The notes beneath the pieces are model-generated. The model worked only from the letters and a program-made list of their open reading frames with translations, searched no databases and was not told the DNA's origin. From Methylobacterium sp. BTF04 (lineage in GTDB: Bacteria > Pseudomonadota > Alphaproteobacteria > Rhizobiales > Beijerinckiaceae), in the NCBI RefSeq assembly GCF_010692745.1, contig NZ_JAAHTB010000027.1, positions 1-61,988 of the forward strand: 61,988 bases of DNA. Direction: 5' to 3'. Shown one piece after another: positions 16,704 through 27,178 of this stretch (the first letter of the stretch is position 1; each line of letters begins with the position of its first letter). Position numbers and translations under genes: made by a program.

Positions 16704-19700
16704 TCACGTCTCTCCCTCCCCGCCGAGAGACCATTCGAGCACGCGGGCGAGGTGGTCGTAATCGCCGTAGGATTTCGCGAATTTCGGATAGGGCCGCGAG
16801 ACGTAGGCCGCCTCCCCGGCCAGGAACCGGGCGACGAGGCCGCGAAACCGGGCGGTGTGCTCCGCAACGATCGCGGCGACCTCGCGGGGATCCCCCTTCG
16901 GCGGCTTCACCGCGAGGGGCTCGAACGGTTTGCGACCGCCCGAGGCATGGACGTAGAGCAGTTCCGGCGTCTGGTCGGTCTTGGGAAATCCCGCGAAGGC
17001 GCCGTGCATCAGCATCGCCGCCTCCAGGGTGAGCTGCGGCGAGAACCCGGCGAACACCTCCTTGTTGCTCGGAGGCTGCCCGGTCTTGAAGTCGACGATG
17101 CAGGCGCTGCCATCGCGGCGCTGCTCGATGCGGTCAGCACGGGCGCGCAGGGTGAAGGTCTCGGCGCCCATGGGGATCGGCCACTTACCCGAGAGTTCGG
17201 GATCGACCCGGGCGAGCGCGGCACGGCGCTCGGCTTCCCAGTCGAGGAAGCGGACCGACAGACGCTCGTAGCGCGGCCACCACTCGGCATAGAGCTGCGG
17301 GTAGGTGTCCTTGATCTGGCTGAACGCATGCCGGGCGAGATCGCCAAGCGTCTCGGACGCGGGCGAGAGTTCGGGAAGACTCGTCGGGTAGGCCTTGGCG
17401 AACTCCCCCAAAATCTCATGGATCAGGGTGCCGCGCTCGGCGGCGCCCGGCAGCGACGCGACCGGGTCCAGCGGATCGAGCCCGAGCACGTGGCGAGCGA
17501 AGATCACGTAGGGGTCGCGCACCAGGGTCTCGACCTCGGTGACGCTCAGGGTCCGGGGGAACAGGGCCGGATCGGGCCGGGGCTTGGGCTGGGTCAGGCG
17601 CGGCTGTCCTGCGCCGGGGCCGCGATCGAGGGCGGCCGCATAGGCGGCGTAACGCCGGCCCTCGCCGAGCGCGCGGTTCCACGCCTTTTCGCCCGAGAAC
17701 GCGCGCAGGCGCTGGAGGAAGCGCGACGGCACGGTGGGCGCACCCTCGCGCTTGGCCGCGCGGGTGATCACCGCGTCGTGGTTGCCCAAAGCCTGGACGA
17801 AATCGTGCGCTGTCTGGCCGATCCGGCGCTCGGGCGGGTTGAGGCCGATGCGCTCGCGCATGGGCCGGTTGAGAAACGCGTCGGTGACCGTCTTCATCGG
17901 CCAGACGCCCTCGTCGAGCCCGCCGAGCACGATCCGGTCGACGCTCATCAAACGGGCTTCGAGCAGGCCGAGAATCCGCAGACGCGGATGCGGACGAGGA
18001 CGCCCGTCGCCACAGGCCACGGGCCGTTCGCGAGCGAGTGCGGTAAAGAAAGCCGGGTAGTCGGAGAAGCGGCCGGGCAGTTCCAGCGCTTCCTTGGGCT
18101 TCGTCTCACTCAGCCCTTGCGAGAGGTCGTCGAAGAGCGTGTCGAGGATAGCGAGCGATGCGTCATAGTCGGGCTCCGGCTCGTCATCGGCTCCCGCGAG
18201 CAGCTTGTCGAACACCGCATTGTGGCAGGTGGCGTAGGCAACAAGGTTGCCGATGCCCGGATGGTCGCCGCCGAGAAACCCGGCAAAGGCCGTTTCGAGA
18301 CGCACCAGGAGATCGGAGGCCAGATCCCAGTCGCGATCGGTGAGCCGGCGCTTGGCGCGTGGGCGCCGGCCCGTGGCGGTGCGCTGATCCGCGACCGCGC
18401 GGTGCAGACCGGCAAAGCCCGGCGCCGGAGCCGGGCCGCGCAGGGTCCCGATCTCCAGGGCGGCGGCCGCACGCATCACGTCGCGGCGGGGCAGCCCGAG
18501 GCGGACATAGGGGTGCGACAGCAGCGTGATGATCCTGGCCGGCTGCAGGTCGGCGGCGAGTTCTGCGGCGAGCCGCGCGAGACGTCCGGCAGGGCTCAGC
18601 GACAGGGCCACGCCGGCGGAATCCTCCGCCACGATGCCCCAGCGGGCGAGATCGGCAGCGACCCGCACCGCCAATGCCCTATCGGGTGTGACGAGGGCCG
18701 CGGTGGCGCCGGGTATCTCCAGGGTTTCGCGCAACGCAATTGCGATGATCAGCGCCTCTTCGCGTTCGTCGGTGGCCTCGACGATGCCGATCCCGGCCAT
18801 TCCCGCTTCGGCGAGGCTCTCGCGGGCCGCGTCGTCGAGTTCGGCCCAGGCCTCGGTGGTTTCGGCCGGGCGCAAGGCCTGCGAAAGCAGGGCGGCGCGG
18901 GCCATTCCTTCCGCACTCGGCACACCGAGCGAGACGACCGCATCGCGCTCCAACCCAAGGCCGCCGGGGCCGAGCAGGCGATGCAGGATCGCCTGCGGAT
19001 GACCGTGGGCGACCTCCTTCGAGACCCCCTCCCCGGTCTCGATGGCATCCCAGCCGATGGCATCGAGATCGCCGTCGAGGCCCGGCAGCACCACCGCGCC
19101 GCGGGGCAGAGCCGCCACCGCCGCGATCAGCTTGGCGGTGGCCGGCACCGAGCCGGTGGAGCCCGCCACGATCACCGGGTCGGACGGGCGCTCCCGGCGC
19201 AGACGCGTGGCCTCGGCCAGAACCAATTCGCGCGAACGGGCCACCGGGTCGCTCGATTGGCGCTCGGCCAGCGCCTCGGGCCAGAACTCCGCGGCGATCT
19301 TCATGAAATCGAGCGTAAGACCGAAATAGCGCGAATACTCGGCTTCCACCGCGCTGCCGATCTCGGCCCAGGGCAGGCCAGCGACGGTGAGCGCGTCCAT
19401 CAAGCGTTCGAGATCGCCGGCGAGCGCCACCGCATCCGCCGGCGAGGATGGCACCAGGAACGGCACGTCGTCGTCGATGGGGAGGAGCGCGCGGTCGACG
19501 CGTTCGGCCCAGAGCTGCACGAGGCGGGCGAGGATCAGCCGGCGATCGAGCGGCCGAATCGCCGGGGCTAGCACGTCGGACCCGTTCTCGAGATGCGCAT
19601 TGGCGGCAAGATCGAGTTCGGCTTCATCCGCCTCGCCGAGCGGCACGAGGCGCGGCAGCAGGGCGGCCCGCCCGAGGCGCGCGGACAGGATCGCTGAGAG

Positions 19701-19874
19701 CGCCCGCGTCGCCCGCTGCGTCGGTAGGTAGAGGGTGACGGCGGCGAGCGCGAAGGGATCGTCCCCGAGATCGCCGACGAGGCGACCGGAGATCAGCGCC
19801 TCGGCCAGTGTCGGCAGAAAGGGCGCGCCGGGCGGAATGGTGAAGACGTGGGAGGCGCTCATCCGCCTATCCAT
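16704..19874 (-). CDS. addB: Double-strand break repair protein AddB
   Basis: Second subunit of the AddAB helicase-nuclease. At about 1056 aa it fits the alphaproteobacterial AddB family. The N-terminal part has PTQRATRALSAI and VAGSTGSVPAT-type remnants of an inactive helicase fold; the middle has VLPGLDGDLD and LGGLDEGVWP; the C-terminus has a PD-(D/E)xK nuclease (RADRIEQRRDGSACIVDFKTG). The frame is open upstream to 20009 inside the murU-like gene; I chose ATG 19874 because it starts just before the conserved N-terminus (another ATG is at 19862). It follows the nucleotidyltransferase gene closely. addA, its obligate partner, is displaced 0.8 kb downstream by the PIN/RHH pair. Confidence 0.94.
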   Translation of the reverse strand: MDRRMSASHVFTIPPGAPFLPTLAEALISGRLVGDLGDDPFALAAVTLYLPTQRATRALSAILSARLGRAALLPRLVPLGEADEAELDLAANAHLENGSDVLAPAIRPLDRRLILARLVQLWAERVDRALLPIDDDVPFLVPSSPADAVALAGDLERLMDALTVAGLPWAEIGSAVEAEYSRYFGLTLDFMKIAAEFWPEALAERQSSDPVARSRELVLAEATRLRRERPSDPVIVAGSTGSVPATAKLIAAVAALPRGAVVLPGLDGDLDAIGWDAIETGEGVSKEVAHGHPQAILHRLLGPGGLGLERDAVVSLGVPSAEGMARAALLSQALRPAETTEAWAELDDAARESLAEAGMAGIGIVEATDEREEALIIAIALRETLEIPGATAALVTPDRALAVRVAADLARWGIVAEDSAGVALSLSPAGRLARLAAELAADLQPARIITLLSHPYVRLGLPRRDVMRAAAALEIGTLRGPAPAPGFAGLHRAVADQRTATGRRPRAKRRLTDRDWDLASDLLVRLETAFAGFLGGDHPGIGNLVAYATCHNAVFDKLLAGADDEPEPDYDASLAILDTLFDDLSQGLSETKPKEALELPGRFSDYPAFFTALARERPVACGDGRPRPHPRLRILGLLEARLMSVDRIVLGGLDEGVWPMKTVTDAFLNRPMRERIGLNPPERRIGQTAHDFVQALGNHDAVITRAAKREGAPTVPSRFLQRLRAFSGEKAWNRALGEGRRYAAYAAALDRGPGAGQPRLTQPKPRPDPALFPRTLSVTEVETLVRDPYVIFARHVLGLDPLDPVASLPGAAERGTLIHEILGEFAKAYPTSLPELSPASETLGDLARHAFSQIKDTYPQLYAEWWPRYERLSVRFLDWEAERRAALARVDPELSGKWPIPMGAETFTLRARADRIEQRRDGSACIVDFKTGQPPSNKEVFAGFSPQLTLEAAMLMHGAFAGFPKTDQTPELLYVHASGGRKPFEPLAVKPPKGDPREVAAIVAEHTARFRGLVARFLAGEAAYVSRPYPKFAKSYGDYDHLARVLEWSLGGEGET

Positions 19875-19933
19875 GGCATCGAATTTAGCCCGGACGAAAG
19901 CCGCTTGCGTGCGATTGAGTGCGACCGACGCGC

Positions 19934-20671
19934 CTAAAGCACCGGCGCGCTCGCCTTCACCCGCGCCTCTGCGGCAACGATCGCCTCCGGCGTGCCGACG
20001 TGGAGCCATTGGCCGTCGAGCCGCAGCCCGTGCAGGCGCTCGGCCGCGATGGCGCGATCGAACAGCAGGTTGAGGGAGAACGCGCCCTCGGGCGTATCGG
20101 CGAACAGGCCGGGCTTGAGGATCGCGACGCCGGCATAGATGAACGGCGCGACCTCGCGCTCGCCGCGCCGCTCCAGGCGCCCGTCGGACTCCATCACGAA
20201 ATCGCCCGCCCCCTCGTAGCCGAGGCTGGTGGCGGTGGGGGCGACGAGGAGGAGGATGTCCATCGTCTCGGGCGCCCAGGCGGCGATCAGGCGGCCGAGA
20301 TTCGAGTCCGGCCCCTCCAGCCAGAACGAATCGGCGTTGAAGACCACGAACGGATCATCGCCGAGCAGCGGCAGCGCCTTCTTCACCCCGCCGCCGGTCT
20401 CCAGCAGCGCGTCGCGCTCGTCGGATACGACGATGGTCGGCGCTGTCTTTCGCTTCGCGACATGCCCCTCGATGAGATCGGCGAGGTAATGGACGTTGAC
20501 GACGGCGTCTCGGATGCCGCCTTCCGCTGCCCTATCGAGCGCGTGGTCGAGCAATGCCCGACCGGCGACCTCGACCAGGGGCTTGGGCACCGTGGCGGTG
20601 ATCGGCCTCATGCGCTTGCCGAGGCCGGCGGCGAGGACGAAGGCGCGGGTGATGGCGGGCGTATCGGTCAT
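19934..20671 (-). CDS. murU: MurU-like nucleotidyltransferase (NDP-sugar pyrophosphorylase)
   Basis: Predicted cytoplasmic sugar-1-phosphate nucleotidyltransferase, 245 aa from ATG 20671. FVLAAGLGKRMRPIT is the nucleotide-binding loop, followed by VPKPLVEVAGRALLD, ETGGGVKKALPLLG and FVVFNADSFW, with WLHVGTPEAI near the end. The AmgK-like kinase encoded 0.5 kb upstream makes the pair match the AmgK-MurU route, which recycles MurNAc to UDP-MurNAc without de novo synthesis. That function is inferred from family and neighbourhood; mannose-1-phosphate or another sugar is possible. The frame runs 49 codons further upstream without conserved features. addB follows closely on the same strand. Confidence 0.83.
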   Translation of the reverse strand: MTDTPAITRAFVLAAGLGKRMRPITATVPKPLVEVAGRALLDHALDRAAEGGIRDAVVNVHYLADLIEGHVAKRKTAPTIVVSDERDALLETGGGVKKALPLLGDDPFVVFNADSFWLEGPDSNLGRLIAAWAPETMDILLLVAPTATSLGYEGAGDFVMESDGRLERRGEREVAPFIYAGVAILKPGLFADTPEGAFSLNLLFDRAIAAERLHGLRLDGQWLHVGTPEAIVAAEARVKASAPVL

Positions 20672-20741
20672 TCCGCAGGGTCTCGCCGAAGGTGTCGGAG
20701 GGGAAGATAACGGGATCATTGGGAAGCGTCGGCGCCCGCCG

Positions 20742-21167
20742 TCAGGCGGGCAGGCGCACGGTGCCGTCGGGGAGCGGAAGCAGGCCGGGATTCCAGGCGA
20801 CCTCCCAGAGTGTCCCATCGGGATCGGCGAAGTATCCCGAATAGCCGCCCCAGAACACCTCCTGCGCCGGCTTCACCAGCACGCCGCCAGCGGCCTGCGC
20901 GTGGGCCAGAACCGCATCGGTCTCCGCGCGGCTGGCAGTGTTGTGGGCCAGGGTGAAGCCGCGAAAACCGGAGCCCTCGGGGGCGGTTCCGACATCCTCG
21001 GCCAGTGCCGTACGGGGATAGAGCAACAGCACGAGGCCGCCGAGCTGGAAGAAGGCAATCCCCTCGGACGCATAGGCCGAGCGGGTCCAGCCGAGCGCCT
21101 CGTAGAAGCGCACCGCCCGATCGAGGTCGGCGACGCCGAGGGTGACGAGGGTGAGGCGCGGGTCCAT
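20742..21167 (-). CDS. VOC family protein (glyoxalase-like)
   Basis: A 141-aa vicinal-oxygen-chelate protein. Two beta-alpha-beta-beta-beta modules are visible: LTLVTLGVADLDRAVRFYEA-type first half with FFQLGGLVLLLYPR, and a second half ending GYFADPDGTLWEVAWNP with its usual metal-site glutamate. Such proteins bind divalent metal and may act in detoxification or antibiotic binding; the substrate is not evident. It starts five bases after the tsaE-amgK stop codon and precedes murU by 70 bp, so it is probably cotranscribed with them. It is unusual between these two partner genes. Confidence 0.9.
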   Translation of the reverse strand: MDPRLTLVTLGVADLDRAVRFYEALGWTRSAYASEGIAFFQLGGLVLLLYPRTALAEDVGTAPEGSGFRGFTLAHNTASRAETDAVLAHAQAAGGVLVKPAQEVFWGGYSGYFADPDGTLWEVAWNPGLLPLPDGTVRLPA

Positions 21168-21171
21168 CGGC

Positions 21172-22758
21172 TCAAGGTTCCTCGGCGCCAGCCTCAGATA
21201 CCGGCTTCGGAACGAGATCCGGCAAATGCTCCTCGTGCCACAGGCGCAGGCGCGTCAGCGCCGGGTGAGCGAGGTTGCGGCTGAGATAGCCTTCGATGCG
21301 CGGCAAGTGGGCGAGGTAGCCGGGCTTGCCGTCGCGCCGGTCGAGGCGGGCGAAGATACCCAGGATCTTGGTAGCGCGCTGCGCCGCCAGCACCGCATAG
21401 GCCCGAGCGAAGCCCTGCATGTCGAAATCGGGCTCGCGGGCTCGGCGCTCGCGGACGTAGAGGCCGAGCAGGCGCAGCTCGAACTCGGCGGTGGCATCGA
21501 CGCGGGCATCTTGCAGCAGCGACGCGAGGTCGTAGGCCGGGTGGCCCAGCACCGCATCCTGGAAGTCGATGACGCCGATGCGCTCCAGGCCTTCGCGCTG
21601 GGGCAGCCAGATCAGGTTCGGCGAATGATAGTCGCGCAAGGTCCAGGTCGGGCGTTCCGGCTCGACCCCGCGCAGAGCCTCGGCCCACAAAGCCACGAAC
21701 TCGGAGCGGGCCGGACCGGTCAGGCTCGCGCCCCGGATCGCCGGACAATACCAATCGGGCAGCAATTCGGTCTCGAACAGCAGGGCTTCGAGATCATAGG
21801 GCGGCAGGACGTGATCGATCCCGTCCGCCACCGGCAGCACGCCGGGAAGTTCGGTGGCATGCAGCTTGGCGAGCAGGCGTACGGCCTCCGCGTAGCGCTC
21901 GGGCCGTGGACCGTTCGCGTCGACCACCGGCTCCGAGCCGAGGTCCTCGATGATCAGCAAGCCTTCGTTCAAATCCTCGCCGAAGATGCGCGGCGCGGAA
22001 AAGCCGAGCGCGCGCAAGCCGCGATCGACGCCGACGAAGGCGTGGACGCTCTCGGCGAGCTTGACGATGGCGCTGTAGGGCTTGCCGTTGCGCACCGGCG
22101 GGCCGTCGGCGCGCGCGGGCGAGATCATCAGCACGGCGCTGGTGCCGTCGGGCTTCACCAGCCGCTCGTAGGCGCGCGACGACGCATCGCCCTGCATCGC
22201 GATCCGGGCGGCCTCGTCCCAGCCGCTGCGGTCGAGCAGAATGCGCAAAGCGCGCGCCCGCTTGAGCCGCGCGGCCATGCCGCCGCTGCCGTCGATACGG
22301 GCAAAGCGCGCGCCGTCGCCGTATTCGGCGCGCAACGACAGGTCGATTGAGAGAATCGGACCTTCGCGATAACCGAGGCGCTCGGGCCATTCCACAAGAG
22401 TGATGGCGGTCTCGGCCATCTCGTCGAAGCCGAGTTCGACGAGTTCGTCGGGGCTGCGCAGACGGTAGAGGTCGGCATGGACGATCTGGCGGCCGCCCTT
22501 GGCCTCATAGGGCTGGATCAGGGTGAATGTCGGACTCGGTACGTCGAGGGCGGGGTCGTCCGCGAGTTCGCGGATCAGGGCGCGGGCCAGGGTCGACTTG
22601 CCGCCGCCGAGGCCACCCGACAGGGCGACGAGATCGCCCGGCATCAGAAACTCGGCGAGGAAGCGGCCGAGATCCTCGGTGGCGCTCTCATCGGGGAGCA
22701 TGATCTCCCAGGCCGCCCGTCCCTCACGCTGGGGCGTGTCCGCACCGTCCTCGTTCAA
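21172..22758 (-). CDS. Fused TsaE ATPase / AmgK-like sugar kinase
   Basis: A 528-aa fusion of two enzymes. Residues 1 to about 170 are TsaE, the ATPase of the threonylcarbamoyl-adenosine tRNA modification complex (Walker A GGLGGGKSTLARALI, PSPTFTLIQPY, VHADLYRL). The rest is an aminoglycoside-phosphotransferase-fold kinase like AmgK, which phosphorylates MurNAc/GlcNAc at the anomeric position: LRDYHSPNLIWLPQ holds the catalytic loop and VIDFQDAVLGHPAYDLASLL the metal-binding aspartate. The TTG start at 22758 is supported by GGAGG nine bases upstream. Such fusions are familiar in Hyphomicrobiales. The genes downstream are VOC, murU-like and addB. Confidence 0.9.
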   Translation of the reverse strand: MNEDGADTPQREGRAAWEIMLPDESATEDLGRFLAEFLMPGDLVALSGGLGGGKSTLARALIRELADDPALDVPSPTFTLIQPYEAKGGRQIVHADLYRLRSPDELVELGFDEMAETAITLVEWPERLGYREGPILSIDLSLRAEYGDGARFARIDGSGGMAARLKRARALRILLDRSGWDEAARIAMQGDASSRAYERLVKPDGTSAVLMISPARADGPPVRNGKPYSAIVKLAESVHAFVGVDRGLRALGFSAPRIFGEDLNEGLLIIEDLGSEPVVDANGPRPERYAEAVRLLAKLHATELPGVLPVADGIDHVLPPYDLEALLFETELLPDWYCPAIRGASLTGPARSEFVALWAEALRGVEPERPTWTLRDYHSPNLIWLPQREGLERIGVIDFQDAVLGHPAYDLASLLQDARVDATAEFELRLLGLYVRERRAREPDFDMQGFARAYAVLAAQRATKILGIFARLDRRDGKPGYLAHLPRIEGYLSRNLAHPALTRLRLWHEEHLPDLVPKPVSEAGAEEP

Positions 22759-22871
22759 CGCTCAAATCCTCCATGGCCACGCGCCGGAGACCACCGTACC
22801 CGGCCCGCGCTCAGTTACGGCGGATTATAACGGAGTCTTCTTAACCAAATCGCGGGATGGCCGAAGGCTCC

Positions 22872-25367
22872 CTACTCGGCGGCCGCCCGGCGCGGGGTCG
22901 GCTCCGTGATCGGGAAGATGCAGGTGACGCGGGTGCCGGCACCGGGCATCGAATCGAGCACGACGTGGCCGCCATGCAGTTCCACGAAGGAGCGCACGAT
23001 GGACAACCCGAGGCCGACGCCGCGGTGGCGCGTGCCCAGGGTGTTGCTCTCGAACCGGTCGAAGACGCGGGCGGCCACCTCCGGCGGCATGCCCTGGCCC
23101 TGGTCGATGACCGCGAGGGTGAGTTCGCTGCTGCTCCGCCGCACCTCGACCCGGACGTGCTGACCCGGCGTGGAGAATCCCACCGCGTTGGAGAGCAGGT
23201 TGAACAGGATCTGGCGGATGCGCTTGCCGTCTGCGACGAAGCTGCCGATGTCGTCGGGCACGTCGAGATCGAGGCCGATGGCCGAATCCGAAAGGCGGTC
23301 CTCAAGCCCCCTCACCGCCGCATCGACGGTGGCGCGCACATCCACCACCTCGCGGGAGAGCTCCAGGGAGCCCGCATCGATCGAGGCGAGGTCGAGGATG
23401 TCGTTGATCATCACGAGGAGCGCGCCGGACGAGCGCATGATGTGGCCGGAATATTCGCGCTGGCGCTCGTTCAGGGCGCCCACGGTCTCGTCACCCAGCA
23501 ACTGGGTGAAGCCGATGATGTTGGTGAGCGGCGAGCGCAACTCGTAGGAGACGTGGTTCACGAAGGTGTCGCGCAGGCGCGAGGTCCGCTCCAGCGCGTC
23601 GTTCTTGTCGGTGAGCGCGCGCTCGACGTTCACGCTCGCGGTGACGTCGATGAGGGTGAGCAGCGTCGCCCCCTCCGGCAGCGGCTGGGCGGCGCAATCC
23701 AGCACCGTGCCGTCGACGATCTCGAGCCGGCAGGTCAGTCCGGCGCGGCTCTCGAGGCCGGTGATGGCGCCGCGGATGTCGAGCCACGGCTCCTCGTCGG
23801 GGGACAGGACCCGGCAGGCGGCGATGACCGCATCGACGCGCGGCCGCTCGGTGAGGGTCGCCGCATCGAAGCGCCACAAGGTGGCGAAGGCGCGGTTGGC
23901 GAAGGTCAGGCGTCCATCGGCGCCGAACACCGCCACCGGCTCCTTGAGGGTGTCGAGGGTCTCGGCCTGGACCCGCATCAGCGCATTGTAGCGCGATTCG
24001 AGTTTCATGTTCTCCGAGACGTCGTCGAACAGGTAGGTCAGGCCGCCCTGCGGATTGGGATCGGCGACCACGCGCAAAGAGCGCCCATCGGGCAGGTACC
24101 ACCAGCCCTCGTTGGCCTCCACCGCCCGGTAGGCAGCAAGTACGTCGGCCTTCCACGACTTGAAGTCGGCCTGTTCGGGAAGCTTTCGCAGGGCACGCAG
24201 CCGGTCGAGGATTTCCCCGTCCAGGGGACGGCTCTCGAGGAAGGCCTGATCAAGACCCCAAAGGTGGCGATAGGCGGCGTTGTGGAAGATCAGGCGCTGG
24301 CGCGCATCGAACATCGCCACGGCGGTGGGCAATTGATCGAGGGTGCGGACGTTTGCGTCCATCTGGCGCTGGAGATCGGCGCGCACACTCTCCAGTTCCG
24401 AAACATCGACCGCGATGCCGACGCGGCCGCTCTCCACCGCCGTCTCGGTGACGTCGAGGATGCGGCGTCCGCCCGCCACCACCGCCGAGAGCCGCAGGGC
24501 CGCGCGGCCACCGGTGGCGAGACGCTTGCCATCCTCGCGGGCGATGAGGTCGCGGGCCTGCCGGTCGAGCAGTTCGAGCCCGCCGGCCACTGCGGCCTCG
24601 CGGGTTCCGGCTTCCACGGCCGCCACATAGGCGGTGTTGACCCAGTTGAGGAGGCCCTCGCGGTTGCGCCGCCAGACCGGTTGCGGAATCGCGTCGAGCA
24701 GGCTGCCCAGGGCGACGAGCCCGCGCTTGGCCTCGTCGAGGGTCAGGCGCAGATCGAGAAGCTCGCGATGCTCTTCCGTGGTCTCGCGCAGCCGCAGCAG
24801 GGCGCGCCCGGAGAGGGCCTGCCCATGCGCGTCGATGAACCGGCCCGATTGGGTGCGCAGGCTCAGGCGGAAGCCCGTGCCCCGCGCCCGCAGGGTCTCG
24901 ACGGCGGTATCGAGGGTCTGCGCGTCGCCCACATGGAGCCAGGCGCTGAAGGCGAGGAGCCCGGACTCGCCGTCGCCGTGACGGCGGCCATCGGCGAGGC
25001 CGACATCGCCCTCGATCGTCGGGTCGCCCCGACCCAGCCATGTGACGATGACCTGCCGCTCTGAATTCAGCAGCATGTCGGCACGGTCATGCGCCCCGCG
25101 CAGCATGCCGAGCTCGGTCATGAGATCACGCTCGCGCCGGGTCCAGCGACCGCGCTCGCGCATGTGCAGGAGGGACAGGATCGTCGAGAAGACCGTCAGC
25201 CCGATGAGGATCGCGAGGCCGGCGGCGTTGTGCGTGTGCTGGCCGAAACCCGCGGCGAAGGCAGCCGGGTCCATCGGTGCCTCGACCGCAAGGACGGGAT
25301 TCACGCCCATGGCGACGACGAGAGAGCCGGTGCACACCACGGCGTGCACCGTTCGATAGACCCTCAT
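22872..25367 (-). CDS. PAS sensor histidine kinase, membrane-bound
   Basis: Predicted sensor kinase, 831 aa from ATG 25367. An N-terminal signal-like helix and a second hydrophobic segment (AAGLAILIGLTVFSTILSLL) bracket a very short periplasmic stretch. At least three PAS-like modules follow (LLDAIPQPVWRRN, LDQLPTAVAMFDARQ, DTLKEPVAVFGADGR), then HisKA (FVNHVSYELRSPLTNIIGFTQ), HATPase_c (LFNLLSNAVGF, IDQGQGMPP, HRGVGLGLSIV). There is no receiver domain and no response regulator nearby, so the partner is encoded elsewhere. This kinase between tsaE and ahcY is a recurrent arrangement in Hyphomicrobiales. The frame extends 28 codons upstream without conserved features. Confidence 0.88.
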   Translation of the reverse strand: MRVYRTVHAVVCTGSLVVAMGVNPVLAVEAPMDPAAFAAGFGQHTHNAAGLAILIGLTVFSTILSLLHMRERGRWTRRERDLMTELGMLRGAHDRADMLLNSERQVIVTWLGRGDPTIEGDVGLADGRRHGDGESGLLAFSAWLHVGDAQTLDTAVETLRARGTGFRLSLRTQSGRFIDAHGQALSGRALLRLRETTEEHRELLDLRLTLDEAKRGLVALGSLLDAIPQPVWRRNREGLLNWVNTAYVAAVEAGTREAAVAGGLELLDRQARDLIAREDGKRLATGGRAALRLSAVVAGGRRILDVTETAVESGRVGIAVDVSELESVRADLQRQMDANVRTLDQLPTAVAMFDARQRLIFHNAAYRHLWGLDQAFLESRPLDGEILDRLRALRKLPEQADFKSWKADVLAAYRAVEANEGWWYLPDGRSLRVVADPNPQGGLTYLFDDVSENMKLESRYNALMRVQAETLDTLKEPVAVFGADGRLTFANRAFATLWRFDAATLTERPRVDAVIAACRVLSPDEEPWLDIRGAITGLESRAGLTCRLEIVDGTVLDCAAQPLPEGATLLTLIDVTASVNVERALTDKNDALERTSRLRDTFVNHVSYELRSPLTNIIGFTQLLGDETVGALNERQREYSGHIMRSSGALLVMINDILDLASIDAGSLELSREVVDVRATVDAAVRGLEDRLSDSAIGLDLDVPDDIGSFVADGKRIRQILFNLLSNAVGFSTPGQHVRVEVRRSSSELTLAVIDQGQGMPPEVAARVFDRFESNTLGTRHRGVGLGLSIVRSFVELHGGHVVLDSMPGAGTRVTCIFPITEPTPRRAAAE

Positions 25368-25687
25368 GATCCGTCCCGCCTCCACGAATCTTCGATGAGG
25401 CGCGGACGCGCCGTTCCCGCTTCGAGCCAGAAGGGGCCGTCCGCGGATCACTCCACCTGAGGAATCACCCCACAGTAGCGCGACCCGGAATCCCGCCGGA
25501 AGGGGGTTAAGCTTAACCTTTTCGCCTCGGACTCAGATCGGCCGTGGGGGGCGCAGAAAAGACACACTTCGGCGGGCAGCCGGAACCGCTCTCCCCAAAA
25601 CGAAAAGAAGCCCGGCGGAGCCGGGCTTCTCGTCGTCAGAGTTTCAGTCTTGGCATCGGTCCTGGCGGACTTCGGCCGGCAGAAAGC
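25368..25687. other. Intergenic region between the sensor kinase and ahcY
   Basis: These 320 bases hold the ahcY terminator and, presumably, the kinase promoter. No open frame here looks like a gene. The stretch around 25490-25530 contains a short AT-richer segment (GGGTTAAGCTTAACC, palindromic) that could be a regulator site, but I cannot assign it. Confidence 0.4.
25597..25630 (-). terminator. Rho-independent terminator of ahcY
   Basis: An 11-base stem AGAAGCCCGGC / GCCGGGCTTCT with a GGA loop lies about 57 bases past the ahcY stop codon; on the minus strand it is followed by TTTTCGTTTT. Its core matches the two terminators near 10.3 kb. Confidence 0.9.
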
Positions 25688-27088
<1,401 letters not shown>

Positions 27089-27125
27089 GGGTGTCTGCTC
27101 CGTGTCTCGCTGCGTGTTGGCAGGG

Positions 27126-27154
27126 GCTATAGCAGGGGACGGAACGCGAAGCAA
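27126..27154 (-). promoter_or_regulatory. Candidate sigma-70-type promoter of ahcY
   Basis: On the minus strand TTGCTT (27149-27154) and TATAGC (27126-27131) are separated by exactly 17 bases, and the start codon follows about 37 bases later. The palindrome at 27161-27178 lies six bases upstream of the -35 box. Confidence 0.5.
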
Positions 27155-27160
27155 TCAAGA

Positions 27161-27178
27161 CATAAAGATGTCTTTATG
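27161..27178 (-). promoter_or_regulatory. Palindromic operator candidate upstream of ahcY (SahR-like)
   Basis: CATAAAGA-TG-TCTTTATG is a perfect inverted repeat with 8-base arms, AT-rich in a GC-rich context, about 73 bases upstream of ahcY. ArsR-family SahR regulators that sense S-adenosylhomocysteine control ahcY in many Proteobacteria, and from memory their alphaproteobacterial sites are ATAAAGA-type palindromes. No SahR gene is in the window, so the assignment is inferred. Confidence 0.6.

Noticed and set aside
16752..19571. Long plus-strand open frame (939 codons) inside addB
   Set aside because: It lies antisense to a well-conserved AddB; the translation is low-complexity Arg/Gly/Ala-rich, as expected for shadows in GC-rich DNA.
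22857..25064. Plus-strand open frame (735 codons) opposite the sensor kinase
   Set aside because: Antisense to clear PAS/HisKA/HATPase motifs; no recognisable domain.
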